From Blastobasis lacticolella (lineage: Eukaryota; Arthropoda; Insecta; Lepidoptera; Blastobasidae), in the NCBI GenBank assembly GCA_905147135.1, contig LR990045.1, positions 18,018,173 to 18,082,172 of the forward strand: a stretch of 64,000 bases of DNA, in the 5' to 3' direction. Below, one piece after another: positions 22,235-34,018 of this stretch (its first letter is position 1; each line of letters begins with the position of its first letter). Under the pieces are notes generated by a model. That model was not told the DNA's origin. It saw nothing but the letters and a program-made list of their open reading frames with translations, and did no database searches. The position numbers were made by a program, and so were the translations under genes.

Positions 22235-23157
22235 CAATTTCAATTTCAATTTATTTTTATTTGTGGTAACACAGGTAAAAAAAAAAGATGTTACATTAAG
22301 CGGATACTACACACACGATATATATCGTGATACGTATCGTGATCCATATCGAGTAATATTTTGGATCGCAAGTCGACCCTACACACACGATAAGAATCGT
22401 CGATATTTTCATTAGTCTGTGCATTCTTTCATTCATTTTGATGGCTGAATAGACTAAGTTGGCAATGCCTTGCCTAAAAAAAAAGCATTTTTGACGCGTC
22501 GCTGGTGTATATTTACGATTTTTACGTATTTTTACCAAAATGACTGATAAAGCTAGCGTTGCTATAGTATTAGCATTAGGATTAAAAAGACGCAGAAAAG
22601 AGAAAAAAATTTGTAAAATATGAGTATGAGGATCTTGTTAACTTTTTATACTTTTATAGTAACTGTCCAGGTCCATAGTGGCCACAGCAGCTTGAAAATA
22701 AACACAAACAATGAAAATAAATTTGAAATTACGTTATTTATCTGTCAGTTTGACAGAAATGTCGTGATAAATATCGACTAGATACTAGACGCTCGATATA
22801 TATCGCACGATAGTTGATACGGATCGTAGATTTCTGAATTTTCGGAAATCCTGTGATCCGTATCACGATTCGTGATACTCGAGGCTACACACTCGATAAA
22901 TATCGTGATCCTGCGTGAATCACGATATATATCGTGTGTGTAGTATCCGCTTTAGACATAAGTGTGCTCAACTGTGACCTGCCATTCGGCGTACAAATTA
23001 ATGGTTATGTAATTATGATTTTATAAACAATGTCAAACTGTAATTAATTAGGTAAACAATAAATTGAAAACAAAATAAACACAATGTCAAATATACAATA
23101 ATAATGTCAAATGCCTAAACAGTTAAAAATATACCTATAAACCTTCATGTCGTACAC
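22235..23157 (-). mobile_element. Short LINE/SINE 3' fragment with AAATTG tail, carrying a MITE
   Basis: An insertion absent from unit A (compare the junction near 10583). It is flanked by a 6-bp duplication TTATTT (22229-22234 and 23158-23163). On the minus strand it ends in a repeated AAATTG tail, as for a 5'-truncated LINE or SINE. Without the nested MITE it is about 270 bp. No coding capacity is seen. Confidence 0.65.
22299..22951. mobile_element. PIF/Harbinger-type MITE, 653 bp
   Basis: Terminal inverted repeats of about 33 bp (AGCGGATACTACACACACGA inward on both ends), with a 3-bp TTA target duplication (22296-22298 and 22952-22954). The TTA duplication points to PIF/Harbinger. The interior is full of ATCGTGAT/ATCACGAT sub-palindromes and holds a short frame from 22541 (start MTDKASVAIVLALG, then a Lys/Arg run) that may be a remnant of a transposase N-terminus. 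Confidence 0.8.
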
Positions 23158-23724
23158 TTATTTGGAGTGTTTCTTGGGCTGATTGTTTAAGTATGTTATT
23201 TAGTAATTGCCACTTGCCGGATATATCTTCGTTTGTGTTTGCATGTTTGAATAAGGTTTCTAGTTTTTCACTTACCTTGTTTTGTAACTTCTCTCTTATA
23301 TTTTTCTATTGGAGCATGCTATAGTCAAACCATTTATAGTCATAGGGGGAGGTATTTTCACTGTTTAAATTTTTTGTTATTTTGCACGTTGTTATTGGTG
23401 GTTGTTGCTGGTCGGCGGGTATATAAACGCTTCCCCATAATAGCTTACTTACTTATTTTAGAGATCCATTCACCTTTAATCGCATATGGTTTGATCGTGT
23501 TGGTACGACGCGACATCATGTGGTCAATTTGTGAACACCTGTTTCCAACTTTACATGTTACCTTTGCTGATAGGCGTCTCCAGGTACTGTTTATACACAG
23601 ATTGTGTTGCTGTACAAACAACAGCAATAGGTCCCCGTTTCGATTGGATTTCAGGTGGTATAAATTTGGACCAGCCGGTTTTTGGGCTAGAAGTTTTACA
23701 TCTTCTTTTCCGATGTATGCGTTA

Positions 23725-24545
23725 CTAGGACAGTTCTCCAAGTAGAAAATTAGAAAACACTTGGCGTTTAATTTGCATAGAAATTAACTTGCAACAAATC
23801 TAGTGCCTAATTTTTCTTCTGCGGAAGTATGTGTGACATCACTCTGAGTGCCTGAATGAATATCTAAATATGCAGCTGTAAATTCACTATGAATAGACTG
23901 ACGTAACCAGAAAACAAATGTATTCCACGTGGCTGAATGTTATGCTCTATCGGCCTTGACAGTTTAGTCTTCTATTCAAATTCGCTATCGGTCAATGGCA
24001 GTATTCTACAAATCACATCATTCGATATTTTTTAATATTTTTAGTGCAAAAAGTTGCAATGGAATAAATGTTAGCTCAGTGCGTTTTAGTAGATAGAAAA
24101 ATAATATACCGGAAAAAAAGTTTTCTTCCACCTAGAATACCAAATACTTCTTTACCAACTTTTATTATAAAGCTAAAGTCAACCCCTATGTTACCATTTG
24201 AGATTAAGTCAGTCATTTTGATTTCAGTATTACTAATAAAAATGCCAAGTATTTTTTGAGGTCTGTCTTTACAGAAACTTATTTCTATGGGTAAAAAATA
24301 TTAGTATTCTTATTACAGGAATACTAATTTTTCAACTAGAGGCAATATTTTTCCGATAACGTTTCGCACTGTTTGTAACGCGCTATTATTAACTCTCCTA
24401 CAATTTGATATCGTGTTCTGTTTCATTTAATTAAAAAATTGTGGTTTCCCATGACTCACCATCAAACTGTACCTAAAGCAATAGTTTTGTATTTATTTAA
24501 TTACAGCTACAAAGAAATTTCACATGAGTATGTGTTTAAACAAAG
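23725..24545. other. Left end of the segment, no gene seen
   Basis: AT-rich, with the terminal CTAGGACAGTTCTCCAAG at the junction. Short open frames here lack coding character. Confidence 0.5.
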
Positions 24546-24625
24546 ATGGCCGTTGATGATGTAATAATGGAACTAAGTGGCGCATCTGACGAAAGTCCCT
24601 TGAGGAAATTGAAAGACGCGTTAAG
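24546..24625 (+). CDS. Possible short first exon
   Basis: An ATG begins a 27-codon stretch (MAVDDVIMELSGASDESPLR...) that ends at a donor-like site (AAG|GTGAGA). It could be a first exon of the following gene or a remnant. Nothing else supports it. Confidence 0.25.
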
Positions 24626-24782
24626 GTGAGATTTCTGTCTAAGAACGTTCTGCAGCACCTCAATTATCGGGTTTGAATATTTATTTGAACAGATGCATGA
24701 GCGCTGGGATCACAACAGCAAATGACTTTGTTTTTCCTTCATTATGACCTAGACTTCCGATAAGATAAGACGTTAATTAAAT

Positions 24783-25189
24783 ATGTCACATTTTTTGGTA
24801 GTCAAATTTATAAGCTTGTCTAAAGTGTTTGATACATTCCCATATCGGTGCATCCATAGGTCGTGTATTGTTTCCTATGATGGCAAGGATGTGTTCGTTG
24901 CTTGTCCCCTGCAAGAAGTAGTGTCACTTCGCACTCACCAGATGAACATCACAAAGGTCTCCTCAGCGACGGTGGAATATGAAACAGGTTAGTATAATTT
25001 TTTTGTCCCTCGAAGTGCATATTTATTCGACATCTAATTTGCTCGGTTTTAATTGCAGATGATGTTGAAGATGGGATACGATTTATAAAAAAAAAATTAG
25101 ATCAACACTTACAAGAACAGTTACCGGCTAAATGCAGGAAAATTACATCAGCGTTGCAATGGATTCTAGAAGTGCTACCGCCTAAGTAG
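24783..25189 (+). CDS. Two-exon gene, VKF/P-x-x-W N-terminal module
   Basis: Exon 1 is 24783-24987 and exon 2 is 25059-25189, with GT/AG borders and a phase-1 intron; the spliced product is about 111 aa. Exon 1 begins LVVKFISLS and ends VEYETG at the splice. It is the same module as at 25504-25741 (LVVKFIGSL...YYQT) and 45385-45625 (VKLLVTYGD...LYST), with the intron at the same place and phase. Exon 2 encodes a basic helical tail ending LQWILEVLPPK. In hymenopteran genomes a similar module (VVPSxW, then hydrophobic and Pro positions) precedes DUF4806 or BEN domains. The function is unknown; a nuclear role is only a guess. Confidence 0.5.
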
Positions 25190-25421
25190 CTTTAAGTTTT
25201 TTATTTTTATGTCACAGTTCTGTCTATTTTGTACGAAATATTTGAAATTGAAGTTACAATGAATGCTATACGGAATGATTCGCCTGGAAATTTTACTTAT
25301 GCATACAGTTACGTCCCCAGAAACCTATAAAAGACCGGCACCCAGATTGTCTAAACATTATTTCGATTCCTAGCTTAGGAGCACACATTTTCTGTGAAAT
25401 CCAAGTTCTAGAATTAATATA

Positions 25422-26141
25422 ATGTTCAAGAATTCGGTAAGTTTCTTTACAATCTTTTGTAAGTTCAGTGTATTCAGTTCTTAACTGCATTTGGGCTTTT
25501 TAGACCTTGTCTTCGGTGTCAGTGAAGAAATATTTGGTAGTCAAATTCATAGGGAGCCTCAGTGATTACGCGGGCTTGAAGTGTGTCCCAAGTCAGTGGC
25601 TGAATTCTTCTTTGGAAAAGAATATCTTCATCCGCTACCCACCTCTACATGAAGAGCAAAGAGCTATGCTATTAATTATTAACAACTCCCCAGCGCGTAC
25701 TCACTGGAGAACGTTTGTGGCAAGACTGTACTACCAAACAGGTAAGTCGATATCTAATTACCAAATTACTTAGTTATAAGAGAAATTATATAGTAATGTA
25801 ATAAAAATCGTCACTTTTTTCTGTTACGCGCCATTTTCTTTACCAAAATTCAGTGACGTCAAAAATAATGTTTTATTAATAAAATGATTAAATAAGGGGA
25901 AAAGTTTGGTAAACTGGAGTTGGCGAGACTTATAGTCAAACATATTTTTACTAAAATTACTTTGAACACTGATGACCACAATAGTCTAGAGAATCACAAG
26001 TCGTTAAGGTGGAAAGCGACTTTCCCGATAATCACATTTGTACTGAATTATGGGATCGTGCGGAATTGGCCTCTGACATGTGATAAGTCTCTCCGCGGCG
26101 CCATATGGTATCAGCAATCTATGTTGATAAAAAAAAGGTAA
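25422..26141 (+). pseudogene. Broken BEN-domain gene with VKF module
   Basis: A tiny first exon (25422-25436, five codons) splices in good consensus to 25504-25741, which carries LVVKFIGSLSDYAGLKCVP and ends at a phase-1 donor. Downstream, 25920-26141 encodes a degraded BEN half-domain (LARLIVKHIFTK, FVLNYGIVRNW) similar to the BEN protein at 36439. A short interspersed repeat (25787-25896) sits between the two parts, and no clean acceptor joins them. The 3' flank (26190-26840) matches the 3' flank of the 36.4-kb BEN gene, supporting an old gene duplication. Confidence 0.5.
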
Positions 26142-26960
26142 ACAACCTCATGTTTCGAATGCTCAAGAAATTATTAGTAAAATTTGAAAATGTGTTTTGT
26201 TTTTAAGCGTAGAATAAGTTTGTACTCATTTAATACCAAAAATACTAAATTACTCATTTCTAATACTTAAGATTATAATCGATAAGCTCAATGTTATTTC
26301 CTTAATTATTTTTAATTATATAATAAACTCTAATTGTAATCCCAAAGCGTTTGTCATTTCAAACACACTTGCCATTACACTCAAGTAAAGCCATATCAGG
26401 ATAGAGCTTTTGTCACTATTCAAAATTAAAATTTAATCCTTAATACATAGCAACCGTTACACAACTAGTAAAACTCAACAGTAAAGTAATTTGCAATAGC
26501 ACAATTGTATCTGTTAGCACCACGCATACTTCATACGAAGTAATCGATTTACTTCCTGTGGCCTTGACACTGTAAAATTTGACGAACTCACCGAGCCTAA
26601 ACAGTTGACTGATGCCCAATATCATTCAAATTCACTAGCCATTTTCTAACATAGTAGTTATTGTTACCATTTTGTTTGTTCGAATGTTTATATGTTTGGT
26701 TTTGTTATAGATTCTTGTAGAACAATGCAGCCTATGACTCATAACCTATAAAATCGTCTTCCAAAAATGTATGGATACCTATAGGTTCTCTAGCAAAGTA
26801 TGACGTGGCTGTGTAGGTTTAATCACTTTCGTGGTTGGTCACTTCAGTCTGTTGTGAGACTTGAGTGTGCCCTGTCGTGGGTTATACTGATTTGGATATT
26901 TGATTCCAAGATACGGAAGTTTCTGTGTTCTTCCTAAAAAATACCAGTAATTTTAACAGC
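26142..26960. other. Intergenic, matches 36835-37250
   Basis: No gene. Diverged direct repeat of the DNA downstream of the 36.4-kb BEN gene, sharing for example TTCCTTAATTATTTTTAATT and TCTCTAGCAAAGTATGACGT. Confidence 0.6.
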
Positions 26961-27148
26961 AAGGTAAATATTTCTTTCAATTAATTTTTGACTGATACTA
27001 GAATAAACTTGTGCTTCGAAGTAACTGTGTCTATTTTTGTATGTTGCATACAAATTACTAATTTTTCTTTTTTTCCTTTGACGTTTTTTTCAAAAACATT
27101 TAAATCTAGGTTTCTCATGTCTTTTAATTTATAAATTATCTGTTACAG

Positions 27149-27868
27149 ATGGAACGTGAACTATGCTATCAAGTTATAATCCCTGAGGAGTGGTACATGA
27201 ATTTTTCAAAACATCAGATATTCGATGAAATTTCCGAACACATGAAAAGGCTCCGTAAAGAAGATAAAGCATTCAATGGCTCGCATTTGGAAATTGGAGG
27301 TACAAAGACAACTCTCCAAATAAATCATACGTATTTTTACTGGAGTTTTATCCGAGAAGGCGATGCCATACCGAATCCTATAGATTATTTCTACAGTGGC
27401 AACCTGATAACTGAAGCTTTCCCACATTTACTAGAAGAATATCGTGACCATCAGAAACGAAGAGAGCTAGATAAAGAAATGGAGAATTTTGTAGATATTA
27501 GCTTGATTGAAAGAGATGAAGGAATTGACATGTGTGCCGGAAAAGAATATTTGGTAGATACTGAGCAGTTGCTGCAATATGAGATGATAGTGCCAAAGAT
27601 TTGGTACAATCTACCAAACTTTGTCGAACTGGTTGATGAACTTCACTGCAGAATTGATCAGGTTGTCAAAGATGGAAAATACAAACAGTTCGATGTTATG
27701 GTATTGGCAGGTCAGGATGCTATTCTGAAAATATGCGACGAAAAATTATGCTGGTGGTTTAGTCTTCCACACCATGAAAGACCGAATACAGAAGAGTATG
27801 TTTTTACGGGAGATCTTTTGGAAAAGCATTTCCCGGAGTTGATTGATAATGTCGAGATTACAGCGTAA
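27149..27868 (+). CDS. Two-domain P-x-x-W family protein
   Basis: A 239-aa acidic protein made of two copies of one domain. Copy 1 (residues 5-95) has IIPEEWY, LEIGGTKTTLQI and PIDYFYSGNL; copy 2 (145-235) has MIVPKIWYN and TEEYVFTGDLLEKHFPEL. An acceptor (CTGTTACAG) directly precedes the ATG, and an upstream donor (AAG|GTAAAT at 26964) indicates a 5' UTR intron of 185 bases. Single-domain relatives lie at 50344, 50934 and 52741 on the other strand. There is no signal peptide or membrane segment, so it is probably intracellular. Function unknown; I know no named domain for it. Confidence 0.75.
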   Translation: MERELCYQVIIPEEWYMNFSKHQIFDEISEHMKRLRKEDKAFNGSHLEIGGTKTTLQINHTYFYWSFIREGDAIPNPIDYFYSGNLITEAFPHLLEEYRDHQKRRELDKEMENFVDISLIERDEGIDMCAGKEYLVDTEQLLQYEMIVPKIWYNLPNFVELVDELHCRIDQVVKDGKYKQFDVMVLAGQDAILKICDEKLCWWFSLPHHERPNTEEYVFTGDLLEKHFPELIDNVEITA

Positions 27869-28666
27869 AGCCGCTACTGGATTTTGCTTTGAAACAAGAG
27901 TGTACCAAAAATTAATCGCGTGAGACATTTATGTGTGCTAGTTTTATTTGTTTAAGGAAATTGATTTGTACATACAATAAACACTAATATTCGATATAGT
28001 AATCAGATATATCACAAATAGTTCTTTGTCTTAATACCTATGAATTAACCGTTAGTCCTTTTATTAATAAAACATTATTTTCGGCTACTCAATTTTAGTA
28101 CAGAAAATGGCGCGTAACAGGAAAAAGTGACAATCTGGTTTTACATTGCTATAAAATTTCTCTTATTATTATTTTATTATTTGTAATACTTATTAGATAT
28201 TATTTTTTCCCTTTGTTACAATAAGTCACTGAACGGAAGTACGTTCACAAATAATATTTTACCTTATAGCTTTACTTCAAACCACAATATTGCATCATGT
28301 AAGGAAGAAATGCAATTTAAGTGATTATTAGTGTCATATTGAATGGATTTTAAAGGGTCATGCGCATCATTCTTTTTCGATAAATACAGAAGATAATTCC
28401 AAAATTGAATCAATGGAATATTGTTTCATTTCATTTCGATGAATCAATTTTGTCTGTACCAAAATCAAATTATACTTAACTGAAGAGTTCATTACTTTTG
28501 TACTCGCATTTTTGATTATGGACAAAAACAACAATTTATAGATTTGGTAAATTTTATTTCAAGCCTAATAACAATAATCGCTCTGATTAATTGAGATGAT
28601 AAAAACAAGGTTTACAATACTTCAGAGCCATGATTGATTAAATAAGATACTTATCACTAAAGATGT
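27869..28666. other. Intergenic with one interspersed repeat
   Basis: No gene. It holds an inverted copy (28050-28165) of the interspersed repeat that also occurs near 25.8, 31.3 and 35.4 kb. Confidence 0.6.
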
Positions 28667-28927
28667 CTATCGTCCGAATCTCAATGTAAGACTTGGCCGG
28701 CGAGTTGTTTGCGGGGTAGGCGGTGGCGTTGTCAAAGACGACCAATACCTATTACTCATCTCTTGATGATTTGTGCTATTCAATTGATCTAGAAGTCGAA
28801 AATATTCCCAGCGGTTAGAAATTGCTCGCTCTCTTCTGCAAACTTTAACTCCGAACTGGAAGCAGTGGACTGTCCCGAGGTAGAATCCTAAAACGTTGTA
28901 GTAGGGGCAGCAGGGTTTCTCTGAGCA
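28667..28927 (-). pseudogene. Orphan cysteine-rich exon 2 of a split secreted-protein gene
   Basis: Minus-strand, 87 codons including the stop, entered through a good acceptor (TTTGCATTTCAG) in phase 0. It opens with Cys and shows C-x4-CC, a Cys 14 residues later, then another Cys after seven more. This is followed by a region (EYFRLLDQLNSTNHQE) clearly homologous to the second exon of the intact gene at 48420-48683 (EYSKLVKQLNGTNYQE). No signal-peptide exon lies upstream on this strand; the presumed intron ends at a transposon terminal motif at 29161. The matching first exon appears at 34524-34649 on the opposite strand. Confidence 0.75.
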
Positions 28928-29160
28928 CTGAAATGCAAAAATAAGTCTCGTTGATTTAAAAGTTCATTATAAAACAAATATTTCAATTTTCCCGCTGATA
29001 GTAATAGATTCTTCGGCGATTGGAACGACCTCATACGGTTCGTTGAGTTAATTGTAAATTGATAGGAACGCATGCGCACATTGACTCCATGAGAACGCTA
29101 TTTACTATGAAAATATCGCAAATGGCTGAAATATCAAAAAAATTTGGAAAATCCAAAAGT

Positions 29161-29806
29161 GCACGCCTCATAGCGGTCACTCAATTAAAAGAAAAAACTT
29201 AGATAAAAAAAAAATAAATAAAAAAGATAAGATTGAGACATTTCAGTTTTATTAATTAATTATTTTTGAATGAAGAATGCTTCGCGCCATTTATTTAACT
29301 CAGTACAATACCACGCAAGCGTTGTGAACGGACCTAAGCTTACTAAGTATATACTATATATATATATATAAATATACAACTAACAAAGTGTCCAGTCGTA
29401 TTTTTATAATATTAATTACAATTAAACTACGTGGAATTCGACCGTGATCTCCGAAAAGACTTAGTTTAGGATAATACTAAACCTTTTGGAAAAAAAATGG
29501 ACTAGATCAGTTAAGTTTTTCGGGAGTTATCGTGACCACGCGGTTTTCGCTACATACAGACAAACGGACACCCACGGAATAATTTTGTTAAACATTGTTT
29601 TCATTAATTTAAAAAGCAAAAGGTCTTTTAAAAATGTCATAAGTGTTGAAACTAGTCATTTTTCTTGATATTCATGTGTAAATATTATTATATAAGTACG
29701 ATAAAAAATAAATAGAGACACTTTTAGTTCAGAAAATCACTTGATTTTCGTAAGGCGAGAGTAGAGCACAGCCTCAACGCTCCGCTTATGAGGCGTGCAA
29801 TAGAAA
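29161..29806. mobile_element. TIR element, GCACGCCTCATA family
   Basis: A non-coding element of about 0.65 kb. Its left end GCACGCCTCATAGCGG (29161-29176) recurs inverted near 29786-29806 (right end read inward: GCACGCCTCATAAGCGGAGC). Related ends with GCATGCCTTAAGCGC bound the elements at 37671 and 49490, including the shared subterminal GCGAGAGTAGAGCA. No transposase frame. Confidence 0.55.
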
Positions 29807-30955
29807 CCTTTAAAGTTTTATAGAACGAAATTAAGGCAGCTCGAGGTGCAAAAGCATTTTCTCGTTTCATGTAATCCAGATAATAGCTATCCCTGATTAA
29901 TTTGTGATACGCAGGTTTTGAAGAAGATCGGAATCAAAACTCTGCTAATATTGAACAAGGAATAATGGAGTCAGACCAATCGAGAAGCAAAAAGAATGTT
30001 TTCAAACGTTTTAACATGGGATCATTCAAAAAATACAAGTCGAACGATTCAAGTATCTACAGCTTGGAAGGGCATGGCTCTGCGAAAGAGGAATCAGGGC
30101 AAACAACCCACGTCAAGATTTCTTATGCGCCAGTTCTTCAGCCTGGTCCATCGCGGGAGTCTTACGCCAGCCCAAAAACTGCTGCCTCAGTAGATGTTCC
30201 ACCAGATGAGAGTTTGCTGGCTAAACAGCACAGTATCTTACGTAGATTGCACTCTACTCTACATGAGGCAACAAATATTGTTGGGGAGTTCCTGCAGCTA
30301 TGCAAGCGTGACTAATATCCTAATTCGAATTGAAGAGAAATGAACTGAGTGACGTAAGCAAGGCGTCGTTTTATTGCGCCAATAGATTCATACCTTTGAC
30401 CGATTAGTTATTGCCATTGATGAATTTGTCTTTTGAGATTTGATCAAATCAATGGCAATAAATGCCTATAAAACTGCTGTTTCAAACACCATTTGTTTTC
30501 ATTGTCTTTAAAGTATAATTTATTGACTGCACATTGTTTTGTTAACAAAAAGAACTGCCCAAATGATATGCATAAGTAAGATACAAATTAACATAACACT
30601 TATTTAAATACCAAGGGATTTCTCCATATTTTCTCATTCTAGTTTTGTCGCAGTCAGATCTTTCACCATCATGGGCAGTTTTGGTCTAGTCCATGAGCGT
30701 TATGTTTCGATATTTTTCCCAAAATGGTTTGGAGAAAACGTTTTTGTTTGAGTGTTTTAATTAATATTAATTTAGGTACTAAGCGTTTGTAAGCTAAAAT
30801 CTCATTTTTGTCTATGATAAGTAAAATTGTGAGCACTAATATTAATTAAGATAACTATTAGGTTTGAACGTTACTTGTAAGAACAGATAGATGTTATCTA
30901 ATAAAATACAAAGTAATATTTTTGTTTTATTGAACTTAAGACCCTACCTCATACA
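29361..30955 (+). repeat. Tandem duplication, copy 1 (Ser-rich gene block)
   Basis: 1.6-kb block repeated at 31588-33182 with an offset of 2227 bases. The copies differ at scattered bases and in one residue of the encoded protein. Confidence 0.85.
29965..30315 (+). CDS. Small Ser/Lys-rich protein, copy 1
   Basis: 116 aa. The basic, Ser-rich N-terminal half (KNVFKRFNMGSFKKYKSNDS) is followed by a Pro/Ser linker and a C-terminal amphipathic helix (residues 82-113, with leucines spaced in heptads). The same layout is seen at 51633-52001 (KNFSFIKRQYSEL... then a charged coiled coil), so these are two branches of one family. An acceptor (GTGATACGCAG) 50 bases upstream suggests a 5' UTR intron. 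No signal peptide. Function unknown. Confidence 0.65.
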   Translation: MESDQSRSKKNVFKRFNMGSFKKYKSNDSSIYSLEGHGSAKEESGQTTHVKISYAPVLQPGPSRESYASPKTAASVDVPPDESLLAKQHSILRRLHSTLHEATNIVGEFLQLCKRD

Positions 30956-31587
30956 TAGTAAAGATAAGTTTTAATATCGACCCGTTACTCAGAAACGAGG
31001 CTGATAATATTGGGCTTTCCTAGTATGTTAGATATGGTTACGTTACATATGCTGATAAGCGTAGTAACTACCGTTCAGGCAATACATTGCTGGACAAATT
31101 AAACTCGCAATGTAAAATATGTCTGGAAAAAATACATGTGAAAATATATTCTACGTCTATTTTTAACTATGCGACATCTATTTTCGAAGTATATATTTTT
31201 ACCTGCGAGAAGAGTCGGCTAGTTATCATAAATTTGTTTTTGAAGTGAAACTTCTTTATCGATGTGTGAGAGAAATTTTATAGCAATGTAAAAACGTCAC
31301 TTTTTTCTGTTACGCGCCATTTTCTTTACCAAAATTCAGTAGTGACGTCAAACATAATATTTTATTAATAAAATGATTAAATAATAAGACTTATTCTAAT
31401 TCAAGTTAATTTATAGTAAAAGTCTGAGTAGTTATATCTTTCTTTTGATAGATCCAACACGTCCAAGTGATTTTGGTATTTATTTTAGGTTAAACTAAAC
31501 TTTTTCATTGTAAGTCTCAGTAAATGTATAGAAATCCATTTAAATTACCAAAGATGAATTAATGTGACTGTCAATCTATATATACTA

Positions 31588-33182
31588 CATATATATAGAT
31601 ATACAACTAACAAAGTGTCCAGTCGTATTTTTATAATATTAATTACAATTAAACTACGTTGAATTAGACCGTGATCTCCGAAAGGACTTAGTTTAGGATA
31701 ATACTAAACCTTTTGGAAAAAAAATGGACTAGATCAGTTAAGTTTTTCGGGAGTTATCGTGACCACGCGGTTTTCGCTACATACAGACAAACGGACACCC
31801 ACGGAATAATTTTGTTAAACATTGTTTTCATTAATTTAAAAAGCAAAAGGTCTTTTAAAAATGTCAAAAGTGTTGAAACTAGTCATTTTTCTTGATATTC
31901 ATGTGTAAATATTATTATATAAGTACGATAAAAAATAAATAGAGACACTTTTAGTTCAGAAAATCACTTGATTTTCGTAAGGCGAGAGTAGAGCACAACC
32001 TCAACGCTCCGCTTACGAGGCGTGCAATAGAAACCTTTAAAGTTTTATAGAACGAAATTAAGGCAGCTCGAGGTGCAAAAGCATTTTCTCGTTTCATGTA
32101 ATCCAGATAATGGCTATCCCTGATTAATTTGTGATCCGCAGGTTTTGAAGAAGATCGGAATCAAAACTCTGCTAATATTGAACAAGGAATAATGGAGTCA
32201 GACCAATCGAGAAGCAAAAAGAATGTTTTCAAACGTTTTAACATGGGATCATTCAAAAAATACAAGTCGAACGATTCAAGTATCTACAGCTTGGCAGGGC
32301 ATGGCTCTGCGAAAGAGGAATCAGGGCAAACAACCCACGTCAAGATTTCTTATGCGCCAGTTCTTCAGCCTGGTCCATCGCGGGAGTCTTACGCCAGCCC
32401 AAAAACTGCTGCCTCAGTAGATGTTCCACCAGATGAGAGTTTGCTGGCTAAACAGCACAGTATCTTACGTAGATTGCACTCTACTCTACATGAGGCAACA
32501 AATATTGTTGGGGAGTTCCTGCAGCTATGCAAGCGTGACTAATATCCTAATTCGAATTGAAGAGGAATGAACTGAGTGACGTAAGCAAGGCGTCGTTTTA
32601 TTGCGCCAATAGATTCATACCTTTGACCGTTTAGTTATTGCCATTGATGAATTTGTCTTTTGAGATTTGATCAAATCAATGGCAATAAATGCCTATAAAA
32701 CTGCTGTTTCAAACACCATTTGTTTTCATTGTCTTTAAAGTATAATTTATTGACTGCACATTGTTTTGTTAACAAAAGGAACTGCCCAAATGATATGCAT
32801 AAGTGAGATACAAATGAACATAACACTTATTTAAATACCGAGGGATTTCTCCATATTTTCTCATTCTAGTTTTGTCGCAGTCAGATCTTTCACCATCATG
32901 GGCAGTTTTGGTCTAGTCCATGAGCGTTATGTTTCGATATTTTTCCCAAAATGGTTTGGAGAAAACGTTTTTGTTTGAGTGTTTTAATTAATATTAATTT
33001 AGGTACTAAGCGTTTGTAAGCTAAAATCTCATTTTTGTCTATGATAAGTAAAATTGTGAGCACTAATATTAAATAAGATAACTATTAGGTTTGAACGTTA
33101 CTTGTAAGAACAGATAGATGTTATCTAATAAAATACAAAGTAATATTTTTGTTTTATTGAACTTAAGACCCTACCTCATACA
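31588..33182 (+). repeat. Tandem duplication, copy 2
   Basis: Second copy of the 29361-30955 block. The 0.6-kb spacer between the copies (30956-31587) has no gene and carries one copy of the interspersed repeat (about 31266-31384). Confidence 0.85.
32192..32542 (+). CDS. Small Ser/Lys-rich protein, copy 2
   Basis: 116 aa, identical to the protein at 29965 except for one residue (SLAGHG here, SLEGHG there). Same 5' acceptor (GTGATCCGCAG). The near identity of a non-essential-looking pair indicates recent duplication within the segment. Confidence 0.65.
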   Translation: MESDQSRSKKNVFKRFNMGSFKKYKSNDSSIYSLAGHGSAKEESGQTTHVKISYAPVLQPGPSRESYASPKTAASVDVPPDESLLAKQHSILRRLHSTLHEATNIVGEFLQLCKRD

Positions 33183-33465
33183 GTAGGTGATCTAGGGGGG
33201 GTAGGTCCGGTCGGTAAAACAGATTTTGGTTCGTGTCCATGCTAAATTGAGAAATGTGCCTCACTGTATATATTTCTCTATGGTAAATTACCAGTCCAAA
33301 ATACATGAAGAAAATTTGAAAAGTCTGGGCGCTAAATTTAAAGCGTTCTGTTAACTCAAAATAATTTTAATGTTAAGTTCAAATATACATTAATAAACTA
33401 ACTTAGAATGATTATTTGATAGGAGATAAATAAAAAGATTTGGATTAAATTTTCATTTTTGTTTA

Positions 33466-33957
33466 TTAATTAGACATAAACCAATGTTTTAAATTTTTTA
33501 CATTTTGCAAAGCACAATAGTCACTCGAGTAACAATGATTCTTACAAAAACTATTGTTAAATAATTTTAAGCTTTTGATTGATGGACATTTTAATTTATC
33601 TAAATCAATGATAATTTTATAGCAATCTAGTAAATTTTGAATCAATAATTTCTTTTCCGACCCTTTAACATAAATTACACTCTTATCATTAGTCACATAA
33701 TTAATAACATCTTTTAGTTTATAATATGACGTCAATCCATCATTCCAGGCGATGCCGTGATAGTTCCTGATTACCCAGGTGTTCATGCGTTGTTTACTTG
33801 CAGATAGCAGCTTCCAGTCGTATGGAGGTTGAAATAATGTGCAGGATAACTCTTCAACACCATCAATATCATGCTGAATAGTGATTGACGCAAACTCCTT
33901 CACGATGAGTTCGTTGTCCAGACCTCGAAATCCTTGGAAGTCCAAGATAACCTCCAT
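33466..33957 (-). CDS. Conserved insect protein, DFQGF family
   Basis: 163 aa on the minus strand, beginning with a hydrophobic strand and DFQGF (ILDFQGFRGLDNELIVKEFA). It continues with PPYDW, NYHGIAWNDG, IYVKGSEK and a Cys/His end (SFCKNHCYSSDYCALQNV). I recognise this layout from uncharacterised, often multicopy proteins of aphids, wasps and other insects, possibly mobile-element associated; the I-x-D-x-x-x-F start and the G-x-E-K strand recall an exonuclease-like fold, but that is a guess. A TATA box (TATAAAAG, plus-strand 34019-34026) lies about 65 bases upstream of the ATG. Confidence 0.65.
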   Translation of the reverse strand: MEVILDFQGFRGLDNELIVKEFASITIQHDIDGVEELSCTLFQPPYDWKLLSASKQRMNTWVIRNYHGIAWNDGLTSYYKLKDVINYVTNDKSVIYVKGSEKKLLIQNLLDCYKIIIDLDKLKCPSIKSLKLFNNSFCKNHCYSSDYCALQNVKNLKHWFMSN

Positions 33958-34018
33958 TTTACAGGTCTTCTCTCAGCAGTGAATGATGATTGAATGAAAA
34001 AGTATTGATCCAGATCTT

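Larger units (their letters stand above)
20760..23724 (-). mobile_element. RTE-like LINE, unit B copy, left half (3' part plus end of endonuclease)
   Basis: Same element as 9111-12012. The RT tail is continuous at 21024-21779 (SFADDVLLIG through RRLSYFGHIIRR to TWED) with the same TAG after TWED and the same missing RT fingers. A 0.9-kb insertion interrupts it at 22235-23157. The endonuclease frame runs up to 23724, where it is cut at AYIGKED by the 30-kb insertion; the rest resumes at 53724. Confidence 0.82.

Noticed and set aside
29486..29668. 60-codon frame with CR-like content, also at 31713 and 34855
   Set aside because: It follows the repeat copies exactly and lies inside a non-coding TIR element; no protein features.
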